Assembly: GCF_030655195.1 (NCBI RefSeq)
Contig: NZ_JAURWA010000144.1
Span: forward strand, 1-35,828
Source of the DNA: Patulibacter sp.
Lineage (GTDB): Bacteria > Actinomycetota > Thermoleophilia > Solirubrobacterales > Solirubrobacteraceae
Length of the DNA: 35,828 nucleotides
Direction of reading: 5' to 3'
Each line of letters begins with the position of its first letter. Position 1 is the stretch's first letter. The translations under genes were made by a program, and so were the position numbers. The notes beneath the pieces were generated by a model. That model was given only the letters and a program-made list of their open reading frames with translations. It made no database searches and had not been told where the DNA came from. This document shows, piece by piece, positions 1 through 9,871 of this stretch.

Positions 1-291
1 GCCGCGGCGGCCGCCGCGCTAGGCCGTGCCGCGACGACGGCCGCCGCGACGTCCTCGGGCACGTGCGGCCCGATCCTCCGCGGCGTCGCACCGTCGGCGT
101 CGGAGCTGCTCGCGCGCCGGGCCGCGGTGGTCGCCGCACCGGGCGACCTCGGCGCCGCCGTCCGCTACCGCGACGCGGTGGACGGCCGGCTGTCGAACGC
201 GCTCCGGCGCGCCCTGATGGTCTGCGCACCGGGCGAGGGCACCCCCGGCGAGGGCCTGCGAGCGCCGCCGATCGCCCCGGGCGTCGCCTGA
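1..291 (+). CDS. C-terminal part of an unrecognised protein
   Basis: Reading from base 1, an open frame of 96 codons runs into TGA at 289-291; the start lies outside the window. Third codon positions are nearly all G or C, as in the neighbouring genes, which supports real coding. The piece begins with an Ala-rich stretch (six Ala in a row) followed by a Leu/Arg/Ala-rich segment and a Pro/Gly-rich tail ending PGVA. It contains two cysteines and no motif I recognise. It converges on gatB, and a dispersed ~70-bp repeat lies between them. No function is assigned. Confidence 0.5.
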   Translation, partial: AAAAAALGRAATTAAATSSGTCGPILRGVAPSASELLARRAAVVAAPGDLGAAVRYRDAVDGRLSNALRRALMVCAPGEGTPGEGLRAPPIAPGVA

Positions 292-320
292 CCGCGCCGC
301 CGGCCCGCCGAGTCCTCCGC

Positions 321-392
321 GAGTGCCCCGGGCCGCGCCGCAGTCCGACGCGGTCTGCCCCGAGACGCTCGGGGCGGGGCCCGCGTGCTCTC
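321..392 (-). repeat. Dispersed 3'-end element, copy A (after gatB)
   Basis: This ~70-bp sequence recurs at 5262, 21981 and 27441. It starts 2 nt after the gatB stop. It holds a perfect 8-bp hairpin with a 3-nt loop: GCCCCGAG (357-364), ACG, CTCGGGGC (368-375). The adjacent GGGGCCC and the GTCCGACGCGG core are also shared with other copies. It probably acts as a transcription terminator or 3'-end processing signal; there is no T-tract. Confidence 0.75.
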
Positions 393-394
393 CT

Positions 395-1858
395 CTAGAG
401 GCCGAGGATCTCGCGCGTGATGCGGGTGACCTCGCCGCCGTCCGCGCGGCCCTTGGTCTCCTTCATCACGGCGCCGACGATCGCGCCGATCGGCTTCATG
501 TTGCCGGTCCGCAGCTTCTCGACGACGTCGGGGTTGGCGTCCAGCGCGGCCTGCACCACCGGGCGCAGCTCGTCCGCGCCGCCGACGGCCGCCAGACCCT
601 TCGCCTCGACGACGTCCTGCGGGCGGCCGCCCTCGGCGACGAGCACGTCGAGGACCTGCTCGCCGGCCTTGCGGTTGATCTTCTTGTCGACGACGAGGGC
701 GACGAGCTCGGCCAGCGCGGCCGGGCTGACCTTGGACTGGGCGGGATCGGTGTCGGTCTCGCCCGCCTCGTCGTCCTTGCGCTGCGCCTCCAGGCGCCGC
801 ACCAGGTCGTTGCCGATCCAGTTGGCGACCTGCTGCTTGTCGGCGGAGGCCCCGCCGGCGCCGAGCGTCTCCTCGAAGTAGTCACCGAGCGCGCGGCGGA
901 AGGCGAGGAGGCGAGCGGACTCCTCGTGCAGGCCCAGCTCGGTGCGGAAGCGCTCCGCGCGCTCCAGCGGCAGCTCCGGCACGGCGGCCAGCGCGGACTG
1001 CAGGAGCTCGTCCGGGACCGCGACGGGCGGCATGTCGGGCTCGGGGAAGTAGCGGTAGTCGTGCGAGCCCTCCTTGGACCGCAGCGACGTGATCGAGCCG
1101 GTGCGCGGGTCGAAGTGCAGCGTCTCCTGCTGGACCCGCTCGCCGGCCTCCACCAGCGCGGTCTGGCGGGCGACCTCGGCGTTGATGCCCTGCTCGATGA
1201 ACCGGAACGAGTTCATGTTCTTCAGCTCGGTCTTGGTGCCGAGCTCGGTGTCGCCGACGGGGCGGATGGAGATGTTGGCGTCGCAGCGCAGCGACCCCTC
1301 CTCCATGTTCACGTCGGAGACCCCGAGCTGGCGGAGCGTCTCTCGCAGCAGCCGCAGCCAGCTCGAGGCCTGCTCGGCGGAGCGGATCTCCGGCAGCGTG
1401 ACGATCTCGGCCAGCGGCGTCCCGCCGCGGTTGTAGTCCACGACGGAGCTCGTCGACCCGCCGATGCGGCCGGAGGCACCGGCGTGCGTGAGCTTGGCCG
1501 CGTCCTCCTCGACGTGGACCCGCTCGAGCCCGACGTCGCCCAGCCGACCGCCCGCGACCAGCGGTTCGTCGAACTGGCTGATCTGGTACCCCTTCGGCAG
1601 GTCGGGATAGAAGTAGGACTTGCGGTGGAAGACCAGGCGCTCGGCCAGCACCCCGCCGAACGCGGCGCCGATCATCAGGCCCAGGCGGATCGCCTCGGCG
1701 TTGACCACCGGCAGCGTCCCGGGCATGCCCAGGCAGACCGGGCAGGTGTGGGTGTTCGGCGGGTCGCCGAAGACGAGCTCGCAGCCGCAGAACATCTTCG
1801 TGCGGGTGGCGAGCTGGACGTGGATCTCCAGGCCGATGACGGTCTCGTAGGCGGTCAT
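395..1858 (-). CDS. gatB: Aspartyl/glutamyl-tRNA amidotransferase subunit B
   Basis: GatB (487 aa) is the kinase and tRNA-binding subunit of GatCAB, which phosphorylates and amidates Glu-tRNAGln and/or Asp-tRNAAsn in the cytosol. The start GLEIHVQLATRTKMFCGC carries the first zinc cysteine pair (C24, C26), and CPVC supplies C39 and C42. The family signature YFYPDLPKGYQISQFD is at residues 82-97. The C-terminal YqeY-like tRNA-binding domain is visible (NWIGNDLVRRL, KINRKAGEQVLDVL). Length is normal. The ATG overlaps the gatA stop by 4 nt (ATGA), so translation is probably coupled to gatA. A copy of the dispersed repeat follows the stop directly. The presence of the complex predicts that glnS and/or asnS may be missing from the genome. 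Confidence 0.97.
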   Translation of the reverse strand: MTAYETVIGLEIHVQLATRTKMFCGCELVFGDPPNTHTCPVCLGMPGTLPVVNAEAIRLGLMIGAAFGGVLAERLVFHRKSYFYPDLPKGYQISQFDEPLVAGGRLGDVGLERVHVEEDAAKLTHAGASGRIGGSTSSVVDYNRGGTPLAEIVTLPEIRSAEQASSWLRLLRETLRQLGVSDVNMEEGSLRCDANISIRPVGDTELGTKTELKNMNSFRFIEQGINAEVARQTALVEAGERVQQETLHFDPRTGSITSLRSKEGSHDYRYFPEPDMPPVAVPDELLQSALAAVPELPLERAERFRTELGLHEESARLLAFRRALGDYFEETLGAGGASADKQQVANWIGNDLVRRLEAQRKDDEAGETDTDPAQSKVSPAALAELVALVVDKKINRKAGEQVLDVLVAEGGRPQDVVEAKGLAAVGGADELRPVVQAALDANPDVVEKLRTGNMKPIGAIVGAVMKETKGRADGGEVTRITREILGL

Positions 1859-3372
1859 GCGGCGTCCTTCCCGGTCGAGGCCGACGCCGAGGGCGCGGGT
1901 CGGGAGGCGGGCGGGGCGGGCATCCACGCCGCCGTGACGTCGAAGCCGAGGGTCTGCTCCAGCGCGTGCGCCGCGTCGAGGATCCGCTGCTCGGAGAACG
2001 CCGCACCCGACAGCTGCAGCCCGACGGGCAGTCCCTCGGAGAGGCCGCAGGGGATCGAGATCGCCGGCACGCCCGCCAGCGACTGCGGCAGGGTCGTGAC
2101 GTCGGCCTGGTACATCGCGACCGGGTCGTCCGTGCGCTCGCCGAGGCCCCACGCGACGGTCGGGCTCGTCGGCGTGGCGAGCAGGTCGACCTGCTCGTGC
2201 ACCGCGCGGAAGTCCTCGACGATCTTCGTGCGGACCTGCTGCGCGCGGCGGTAGTACGCGTCGTAGAAGCCGCTGGACAGCGCGTAGGTGCCGAGCATGA
2301 TGCGACGCTTGACCTCGGCGCCGAAGCCGTCGTGACGGGTCTTCGTGTACAGCTCGACGAGGCCGCCGTCGCCGATGTCGGCGCGGTTGCCGTAGCGGAC
2401 GCCGTCGAAGCGGGCCAGGTTGGAGGACGCCTCGGCCGGCGCGAGCAGGTAGTACGCCGCCAGGGCGTGGCGGGCGTGGGGCAGCTCCACCTCGACGACC
2501 GTCGCGCCGAGCCCCTCGGCGGTCCTCAGGGCGGCGTCGAAGGCCGCCCGGACGCCGGGCTCGACGCCCTCGCCCAGCAGGGCGGTCGGCACGCCGATGC
2601 GCACGCCGTCGAGCCGCTCGGCACTGGGGACCTCGATCCCCGCGGCCTGCCCGGCCCAGCCGATCGACGTCATGTCGTTGCGGTCCGCCGGGCCGGTCAT
2701 GGCGCGGAACAGGACCGCGGCGTCCGCGACGGTGCGGGTGATCGGACCGGCCTGGTCCAGCGACGAGGCGAAGGCGATCATCCCGTAGCGGGAGACGGTG
2801 CCGTAGGTGGGCTTGAGCCCGACCACGCCGCAGAGGGCGGCGGGCTGACGGACGGAGCCGCCGGTGTCGGTGCCGATGGCGGCGGGCGCCAGGCCGGCGG
2901 CCACCGCGGCGGCGGAGCCACCGGACGAGCCGCCCGGGACCTTCGTGCGGTCCCACGGGTTCAGGACCGGGCCGAACGCGGAGTTCTCGTTCGACGAGCC
3001 CATCGCGAACTCGTCCTGGTTGGTCTTGCCGAGGATCGTCGCGCCCTCGTGCTGCAGGCGGTCGATCGCGGTGGCGGTGTAGGGCGGGCGGTACCCGCGC
3101 AGCAGCTCCGACGCCGACGCGGTCGGGACGCCGGTGACGCAGAAGAGGTCCTTGACCGCCAGCGGGACGCCGGCGAGCGGCCGGTCGGTGCCGGGCGCCC
3201 GGTCGCGGTCGCCGAGGCCCGCCCGCAGGTCGTCGGCCAGCCAGGTGAAGCTGTTGGTGTCGTCCGCGGCCGCGCGGTCGCGGTACGCCGTGAAGAGCTC
3301 GTCCTGCGAGAGGTCGCCGCGGCGCAGGGCCGAGGCGGCGTCGATGACGGAGAGGGAGATCGGGTCGGTCAT
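1855..3372 (-). CDS. gatA: Aspartyl/glutamyl-tRNA amidotransferase subunit A
   Basis: GatA (505 aa) is the glutaminase subunit; it releases ammonia from glutamine and channels it to GatB. The amidase-signature Ser-cisSer-Lys triad is complete: K74 in GVPLAVKD, S149 in PGGSSGGS and S173 in TGGSVRQPAAL, with the same spacing as characterised GatA proteins. The GLKPTYGTVSRYG segment is also present. The C-terminus is Ala/Pro-rich. Its ATG lies 1 nt after the gatC stop, and its stop overlaps the gatB start, so gatC-gatA-gatB is one tightly packed operon. Confidence 0.97.
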   Translation of the reverse strand: MTDPISLSVIDAASALRRGDLSQDELFTAYRDRAAADDTNSFTWLADDLRAGLGDRDRAPGTDRPLAGVPLAVKDLFCVTGVPTASASELLRGYRPPYTATAIDRLQHEGATILGKTNQDEFAMGSSNENSAFGPVLNPWDRTKVPGGSSGGSAAAVAAGLAPAAIGTDTGGSVRQPAALCGVVGLKPTYGTVSRYGMIAFASSLDQAGPITRTVADAAVLFRAMTGPADRNDMTSIGWAGQAAGIEVPSAERLDGVRIGVPTALLGEGVEPGVRAAFDAALRTAEGLGATVVEVELPHARHALAAYYLLAPAEASSNLARFDGVRYGNRADIGDGGLVELYTKTRHDGFGAEVKRRIMLGTYALSSGFYDAYYRRAQQVRTKIVEDFRAVHEQVDLLATPTSPTVAWGLGERTDDPVAMYQADVTTLPQSLAGVPAISIPCGLSEGLPVGLQLSGAAFSEQRILDAAHALEQTLGFDVTAAWMPAPPASRPAPSASASTGKDAA

Positions 3373-3373
3373 G

Positions 3374-3658
3374 TCAGGCCTGGGGGCTCGGGACGCGGAA
3401 GCCGTCGTCGGAGGCGTCGGGCGCCTGGTCGAGCGCCACCTCGCGCGGGAGGGACCGGGTCGGCTCGTCGGCGCGCAGCGGGCTGCGGTCCTCGAGGACG
3501 CCGGTGGTCGGCTCGACGCCGTCGAGGTCGAGCTCGCCGATGGTCTCGAGGTGGCCGAGGACGGCGGAGAGCTCCCGCGCCATCGGCTCGATCTCGTCGT
3601 CGTGCAACTCCAACCGGGAGAGCGTGGCGACGTGGAGGACGGTGTCGCGGTCGATCAT
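3374..3658 (-). CDS. gatC: Aspartyl/glutamyl-tRNA amidotransferase subunit C
   Basis: GatC (94 aa) is the small belt subunit that stabilises the GatA-GatB pair. The N-terminal helix pattern (TVLHVATLSRLELHDDEI), the conserved DLDGVEPT turn, and the LRADEPTRSLPREVALDQAPD segment before the C-terminal strand (GFRVPSP) match the family, as does the length. It is the first gene of gatCAB. A TAGGAT hexamer 9 nt upstream of the ATG, with no Shine-Dalgarno sequence, suggests that the operon mRNA starts at or near this codon. Confidence 0.93.
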   Translation of the reverse strand: MIDRDTVLHVATLSRLELHDDEIEPMARELSAVLGHLETIGELDLDGVEPTTGVLEDRSPLRADEPTRSLPREVALDQAPDASDDGFRVPSPQA

Positions 3659-3667
3659 GCGCGTCCG

Positions 3668-3673
3668 ATCCTA
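3668..3673 (-). promoter_or_regulatory. -10 box of gatCAB (TAGGAT)
   Basis: TAGGAT on the minus strand ends 9 nt before the gatC ATG and fits the TANNNT -10 pattern repeated at many genes here. It implies a transcript with no or almost no leader. No clear -35 hexamer is visible. Confidence 0.55.
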
Positions 3674-3773
3674 GAGACGGGCGCGACCGGTCGGCCCGTC
3701 GGGTGCGCCGGGACGGCTCACCGCGGGGCCGGAGGCCGCCGCGACCGGCGGGCCGTCGGCCGCGCCCGGTCGC

Positions 3774-4355
3774 TCAGACCGTCGCGGGCGGCTCGGACCG
3801 CAGCTCCGGCACGGGGCTGACCGCCACCGCGGGCTGGGCGGTGCTCTCGGCCGCGCGGGTGCGGTCGTCGGCCATCGCCAGCCACGCGCCGGCGAGGCCG
3901 ACCAGCAGCGCGACGAGACCGAGCCAGCCGCCGGCGGCCAGCGCCGTGTTCCCGAACACGTCGTCCTCGGTGCCGACGATGAAGGTGACCGACGCCATGA
4001 GGTCCAGGCCGTCGGGGCGGAAGACCAGTGCGCGCAGGAGCGTCAGGAAGAGCACCAGGGCGGTCAGCGGGACGGCCAGCACGATCGTGACCATCGCCCC
4101 GTAGGACGGGCGTCCGGCGCCCGAGCGCACGGCCTGGACGAGGACGGCGCCCCAGGAGAGGGCGACGAGGACGAGCAGCTCGATCCAGGGGTGGCCGAGG
4201 GTCGACCAACCCGAGCCGGCACCGACGCGGACGTCGTCGCCCGACCCCGCGGACGGGACCAGGACGTCGAACCAGCGGACCGAGAGCGCGACGAGCAGGA
4301 GGACCAGGGCGATCAGGACCAGCTGCTCGCCCCGGCGGATGCGACCGAGGATCAT
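3774..4355 (-). CDS. Four-helix membrane protein of unknown function
   Basis: The product has 193 residues and about four hydrophobic segments: 11-29, 58-77, 88-110 and 142-161. The start is basic (ILGRIRRGEQ) and the cytosol-like tail is Ala/Pro-rich and polar. Residues 113-137 between helices 3 and 4 are acidic. The ATG overlaps the folD stop by 4 nt (ATGA), so it is translated with folD. I see no catalytic motif and do not recognise the family. A 115-nt gap separates it from gatC, which has its own promoter. Confidence 0.75.
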   Translation of the reverse strand: MILGRIRRGEQLVLIALVLLLVALSVRWFDVLVPSAGSGDDVRVGAGSGWSTLGHPWIELLVLVALSWGAVLVQAVRSGAGRPSYGAMVTIVLAVPLTALVLFLTLLRALVFRPDGLDLMASVTFIVGTEDDVFGNTALAAGGWLGLVALLVGLAGAWLAMADDRTRAAESTAQPAVAVSPVPELRSEPPATV

Positions 4356-5233
4356 GCGGCGCCCCCGGCCTGGATGCGGGCGGCCTGCAGCGTGTTGGCC
4401 AGCAGCTCGGCGATGGTCGTCGGCCCGACGCCGCCCGGCACCGGCGTGACGGCGGCGGCACGCTGCACGGCCTCCTCGAAGTGGACGTCGCCGACGAGGG
4501 CGGAGGAGCCGTCCGTCGGGGCGGGGTCGCGGCGGTTGATGCCGACGTCGATGACGACGGCACCGTCCTTGATCCACTCCGCGCGGACCATCTCGGGGCG
4601 ACCGACGGCGGCGACGAGGACGTCGGCCTCCGCGCAGACCCCGGCGAGGTCGGTGGTGCGCGAGTGCGCGATCGTCACCGTGGCGTTCGCCTGCAGGAGC
4701 AGCTGGGCCATGGGCTTGCCGAACAGGTTGGAGCGGCCGATGACGACGGCGCGCGCGCCCGACAGCTCGGTGCCGGCGTGCGCGAGCAGCCGCATGACGC
4801 CGGACGGGGTGCAGGGCCGCAGGCCGGGCAGCCCCAGTGCCAGGCGGCCGGCGGAGGCGACGGTCAGCCCGTCGACGTCCTTCTCCGGGGCGATGAGGTT
4901 CGTCAGCTCGACGCCGTCGAGGTGCCCCGGCACGGGCAGCTGGCAGAGGATGCCCGAGACCTCGGGGTCGGCGTTGAGGCGCTCGATCAGCGCGACGACC
5001 TCCTCACGCGGGGCGTCCGCGGCGAGGCGGTGGTCGAAGCCGCGGATCCCGACCTCCGTGCACGCGCGTTGCTTGCCGCCGACGTAGACGGCGCTGGCGG
5101 CGTCCTCACCGACGAGGATCGTCGCGAGACCCGGGGGCCGACCGTGCTCGGCGACGAAGGTCTCGACCTCGCCGGCGACCTCCGCGCGCAGCTGCGCCGC
5201 GACCTGCTTGCCGTCGATGACCGTGGCGCTCAC
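4352..5233 (-). CDS. folD: Methylenetetrahydrofolate dehydrogenase / cyclohydrolase
   Basis: FolD (293 aa) interconverts 5,10-methylene-THF and 10-formyl-THF using NADP in one-carbon metabolism. Visible family features are the active-site YVGGK (Y50, K54), QLPVPGHLD (about 98-106), PEKDVDG (116-122), the Rossmann segment GRSNLFGKPMAQLL, and the C-terminal TPVPGGVGPTTIAELLANT, where the usual VGPMT is VGPTT. The start is GTG at 5233, supported by agreement with the usual N-terminus (ATVIDGKQVA) and by a TAGCCT hexamer 7 nt upstream. The next gene overlaps it by 4 nt. Confidence 0.96.
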   Translation of the reverse strand: MSATVIDGKQVAAQLRAEVAGEVETFVAEHGRPPGLATILVGEDAASAVYVGGKQRACTEVGIRGFDHRLAADAPREEVVALIERLNADPEVSGILCQLPVPGHLDGVELTNLIAPEKDVDGLTVASAGRLALGLPGLRPCTPSGVMRLLAHAGTELSGARAVVIGRSNLFGKPMAQLLLQANATVTIAHSRTTDLAGVCAEADVLVAAVGRPEMVRAEWIKDGAVVIDVGINRRDPAPTDGSSALVGDVHFEEAVQRAAAVTPVPGGVGPTTIAELLANTLQAARIQAGGAA

Positions 5234-5240
5234 GTCGAGC

Positions 5241-5246
5241 AGGCTA
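5241..5246 (-). promoter_or_regulatory. -10 box of folD (TAGCCT)
   Basis: TAGCCT ends exactly 7 nt before the GTG start, so transcription would begin on the start codon. The identical hexamer precedes gltX and cysE. Its upstream region runs into repeat copy B. Confidence 0.6.
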
Positions 5247-5261
5247 GCCGGTGGCCCCTGC

Positions 5262-5331
5262 GGGTGCCCCGAGCCGCGCCGCGGTCCGACGCGGTCCGGC
5301 CCGCGTCGCTCGGGGCGGGGCCCGCTCCTCC
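5262..5331 (-). repeat. Dispersed 3'-end element, copy B (after pcrA)
   Basis: This copy is about 85% identical by eye to copy A over its length. Its outer arms GCCCCGAGC (5266-5274) and GCTCGGGGC (5308-5316) are perfect inverted repeats of 9 bp. It lies 2 nt after the pcrA stop and just upstream of the folD promoter. Confidence 0.75.
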
Positions 5332-5333
5332 TC

Positions 5334-7778
<2,445 letters not shown>

Positions 7779-7784
7779 ATATCG

Positions 7785-7790
7785 AGGATA
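7785..7790 (-). promoter_or_regulatory. -10 box of pcrA (TATCCT)
   Basis: TATCCT ends 6 nt before the GTG at 7778 and there is no Shine-Dalgarno sequence, suggesting a leaderless transcript. The divergent gene at 7984 has its own box, so 7779-7983 is a two-way promoter region. Confidence 0.55.
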
Positions 7791-7970
7791 GGCACCGACC
7801 CGGACCACCCCGGTCCCCGGCGGGCCGCGGGTCCGGGTGCAGGCGGTTCCCGGCCGGGGACCGACCCGGGCGCATCGGAGCGACCCGACGACCTCGGGGA
7901 CCCCGGCGGCGGCCCGGCAGGGGTCTCCGCCCCGGGACGATCGGCGTCGCGACGCACGGGAGGGGGTCGG

Positions 7971-7976
7971 TACGGT
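7971..7976 (+). promoter_or_regulatory. -10 box of the queuosine salvage gene (TACGGT)
   Basis: TACGGT ends 7 nt before the ATG at 7984, matching the leaderless pattern. The intervening GGCGCCC is not a ribosome binding site. Confidence 0.55.
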
Positions 7977-7983
7977 GGCGCCC

Positions 7984-8883
7984 ATGACGGCCGCCGGACG
8001 CCAGTCCCTCCCCGACCGCGTCCGCGCCCACGCCGCGGACGTCGCCGCCGGGGCCCGGTTCGTGACGATCGACCACGACGCCCTCGGGGCGATGGACGCC
8101 ACGGCGGCGACCGACCCGCCCGAGCGCGACGAGGTCCGGCACTTCCACGGCGACGACCGCGGCGAGGTCGCCGCCTACGTCCTCGCGCTCAACGCCGTGA
8201 ACTTCGGCTCGGGCTGGTTCCCGACGCTGACCAAGCGCCCGCACTCCAGCGGCTACTGGACGGTCGCCTGGGGTCTGGCGGACCAGTGGCGCGACCACGG
8301 AGCGTGGTCGGCGCCCGATCTGCGCGGCCTGACCGCAGGGGACGTCGCCGAGGTCCTGGGCCAGGCGCCCGGGCACCACCTGATGGCGCTCTACGCCCAG
8401 GCGCTGCGCGATCTCGGTGCCTGGCTCGGCCAGCGCAGGGCGGTCGACGTGCTCGACGCCTCGGCCGACTCCGCCGTGGGGCTCGCCGAGCAGCTCGTCG
8501 CGGGGATGCCGTTCTACCGCGATCACGGGCTCTACAAGCGGGCCCAGATCCTCGGGGCGGACCTCGAGCACTTCGGCCTGGCGGAGCCACGCGACCTGGA
8601 CGCCCTCACGATGTTCGCGGACAACCTCGTCCCCCACGTCCTGCGCTGGTCCGGCGTGCTCGTCTACACCGACGAGCTCGCGGCGACCATCGACGCCGGC
8701 GTCTCGCTGCCGATGCACCGCGCCGAGCACGAGATCCGCTGCGTCGCCCTGCACGCGGTCGAGCTCCTGAGCGCCCGCACGGGCATCGCCACGCGCCACC
8801 TCGACGGCTGGCTCTGGCACGCGGGCCAGCGCCCCGAGGTCAAGGCCCACCCCCGGCATCGCTGCCGCACCGTCTTCTACTGA
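7984..8883 (+). CDS. Queuosine 5'-phosphate N-glycosylase/hydrolase (Q salvage, DUF2419)
   Basis: The 299-residue protein matches the queuosine-salvage family (Qng1, PF10343), which releases the base queuine from queuosine 5'-monophosphate so it can be reinserted into tRNA. Signature blocks run in family order: NAVNFGSGWFP (70-80), FYRDHGLYKRAQILGADL (177-194), LTMFADNLVPHVLRWSGVLVY (208-228), EIRCVALHAVELL (250-262), LDGWLW (273-278) and the terminal HRCRTVFY (292-299). Length is typical. It stands alone, divergent from pcrA and convergent with cysE, with a predicted leaderless promoter. No tRNA-guanine transglycosylase or queuine transporter gene is nearby. I do not assign catalytic residues by number. 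The family call is firm; the exact substrate is inferred from characterised homologues. Confidence 0.85.
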   Translation: MTAAGRQSLPDRVRAHAADVAAGARFVTIDHDALGAMDATAATDPPERDEVRHFHGDDRGEVAAYVLALNAVNFGSGWFPTLTKRPHSSGYWTVAWGLADQWRDHGAWSAPDLRGLTAGDVAEVLGQAPGHHLMALYAQALRDLGAWLGQRRAVDVLDASADSAVGLAEQLVAGMPFYRDHGLYKRAQILGADLEHFGLAEPRDLDALTMFADNLVPHVLRWSGVLVYTDELAATIDAGVSLPMHRAEHEIRCVALHAVELLSARTGIATRHLDGWLWHAGQRPEVKAHPRHRCRTVFY

Positions 8884-8892
8884 CAGCGGGCC

Positions 8893-8916
8893 CCGGCCCG
8901 TGCGTCGCGGGCCCGG
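8893..8916 (+). terminator. Possible terminator between the Q salvage gene and cysE
   Basis: CCGGCCCG (8893-8900), a 7-nt loop, then CGGGCCCGG (8908-8916) form an 8-bp stem with one bulged C, 9 nt after the TGA. There is no T-tract. It may serve both convergent genes. Confidence 0.4.
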
Positions 8917-8979
8917 CCGCATCGACCTTCGGCGGGGCACGATCCACCCGTCGAGGAGCGCGGGCCCCGGGGGCGTCGC

Positions 8980-9741
8980 TCAGCCGCCGGCGGGGCTGCG
9001 GCCGTGCTTCGGACGCAGCTCGTGGATCTGTGCGAGCTCCGGGTCCTGCTCGGGCGAGCCGGGCGTCGGGGTGCCACCCAGGGCCCGCACCTGCGTCTCG
9101 AGCTCCGCGATCCGGCGGCCCAGGGCGCTCATCGCGTCGGCAATCGGGTCCGGCAGGTGGATCCAGTCGGCGTCGGGGCCCTCGACCTTGCGGCCGTCGA
9201 TCCGCACCGGGTGGCCGGGGTTGCCGACCACGGTGCTGTTCCGCGGAACGTCCGTGATGACGACGCTGTTGGCGCCGACCTTCGCATCGTCCTCGACCGT
9301 GATCGGGCCCAGCAGCTTGGCGCCGGAGCCGATCGTCACGCGGTCGCCGACCGTCGGATGGCGCTTGCCGATCTGGAAGCCGGTGCCGCCGAGGGTGACG
9401 CCCTGGTAGAGCGTGACGTCGTCCCCGATCCGCGCGGTCTCCCCGATCACGACGCCGGCGCCGTGGTCGATGAAGCAGCCGTTGCCGATGACGGCGGCGG
9501 GGTGGATCTCGATGCCCGTGAGGGTCCGGGACGCGTGGGCGAGCAGCCGTGGCACGACCGGCACCCCGCGCTGCTGCAGCCCGTGGCTGACGCGGTGGAC
9601 GAGCAGCGCCTGCACGCCCGGCCACGTGGCGAGGATCTCGAACGTGCCGACGCCGCGGGCGGCGGGGTCGCGCTCGTGGGCGACGCGGACGTCGCGGCGG
9701 AGCTCGGCGCCGACGCGCGCGATGGAACGGAGGCCGAACAC
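8980..9741 (-). CDS. cysE: Serine O-acetyltransferase
   Basis: CysE (253 aa) makes O-acetylserine from serine and acetyl-CoA, the carbon acceptor for cysteine synthesis. The left-handed beta-helix hexapeptides are clear from about 77 to 190: GIEIHPAAVIGNGCFIDHG with the catalytic D92-H93 pair, then GVVIGETARIGDDVTLYQG, GVTLGGTG, and the VVGNPGHPVR ending. It is of the EpsC-like short type, extended by about 60 residues with a short coiled-coil-like segment (SALGRRIAELETQVRAL) and a Pro/Gly-rich tail. The GTG start at 9741 is supported by TAGCCT 9 nt upstream. It lies 130 nt downstream of cysK. Confidence 0.94.
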   Translation of the reverse strand: MFGLRSIARVGAELRRDVRVAHERDPAARGVGTFEILATWPGVQALLVHRVSHGLQQRGVPVVPRLLAHASRTLTGIEIHPAAVIGNGCFIDHGAGVVIGETARIGDDVTLYQGVTLGGTGFQIGKRHPTVGDRVTIGSGAKLLGPITVEDDAKVGANSVVITDVPRNSTVVGNPGHPVRIDGRKVEGPDADWIHLPDPIADAMSALGRRIAELETQVRALGGTPTPGSPEQDPELAQIHELRPKHGRSPAGG

Positions 9742-9750
9742 GGTCAGGAG

Positions 9751-9756
9751 AGGCTA
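9751..9756 (-). promoter_or_regulatory. -10 box of cysE (TAGCCT)
   Basis: TAGCCT ends 9 nt before the cysE GTG. It suggests that cysE has its own promoter in addition to read-through from cysK. The 130-nt gap also holds an imperfect inverted repeat, CCGCGGGAACC near 9777 with GGTTCCGCGG near 9830. Confidence 0.45.
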
Positions 9757-9871
9757 GCGAGCCGCGACGCCCGGACCGCGGGAACCGGCGTCCCGACCGC
9801 CCGACGGTGGGGTGCCGGCGCCCGCCCGGGTTCCGCGGGCGGCGCCGCCACGTCCGGCGCGGCGAGGACGC

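Noticed and set aside
323-2254. A 643-codon + frame opposite gatB/gatA
   Set aside because: Compositional shadow: gatB and gatA on the minus strand have complete family signatures and a coupled overlap.
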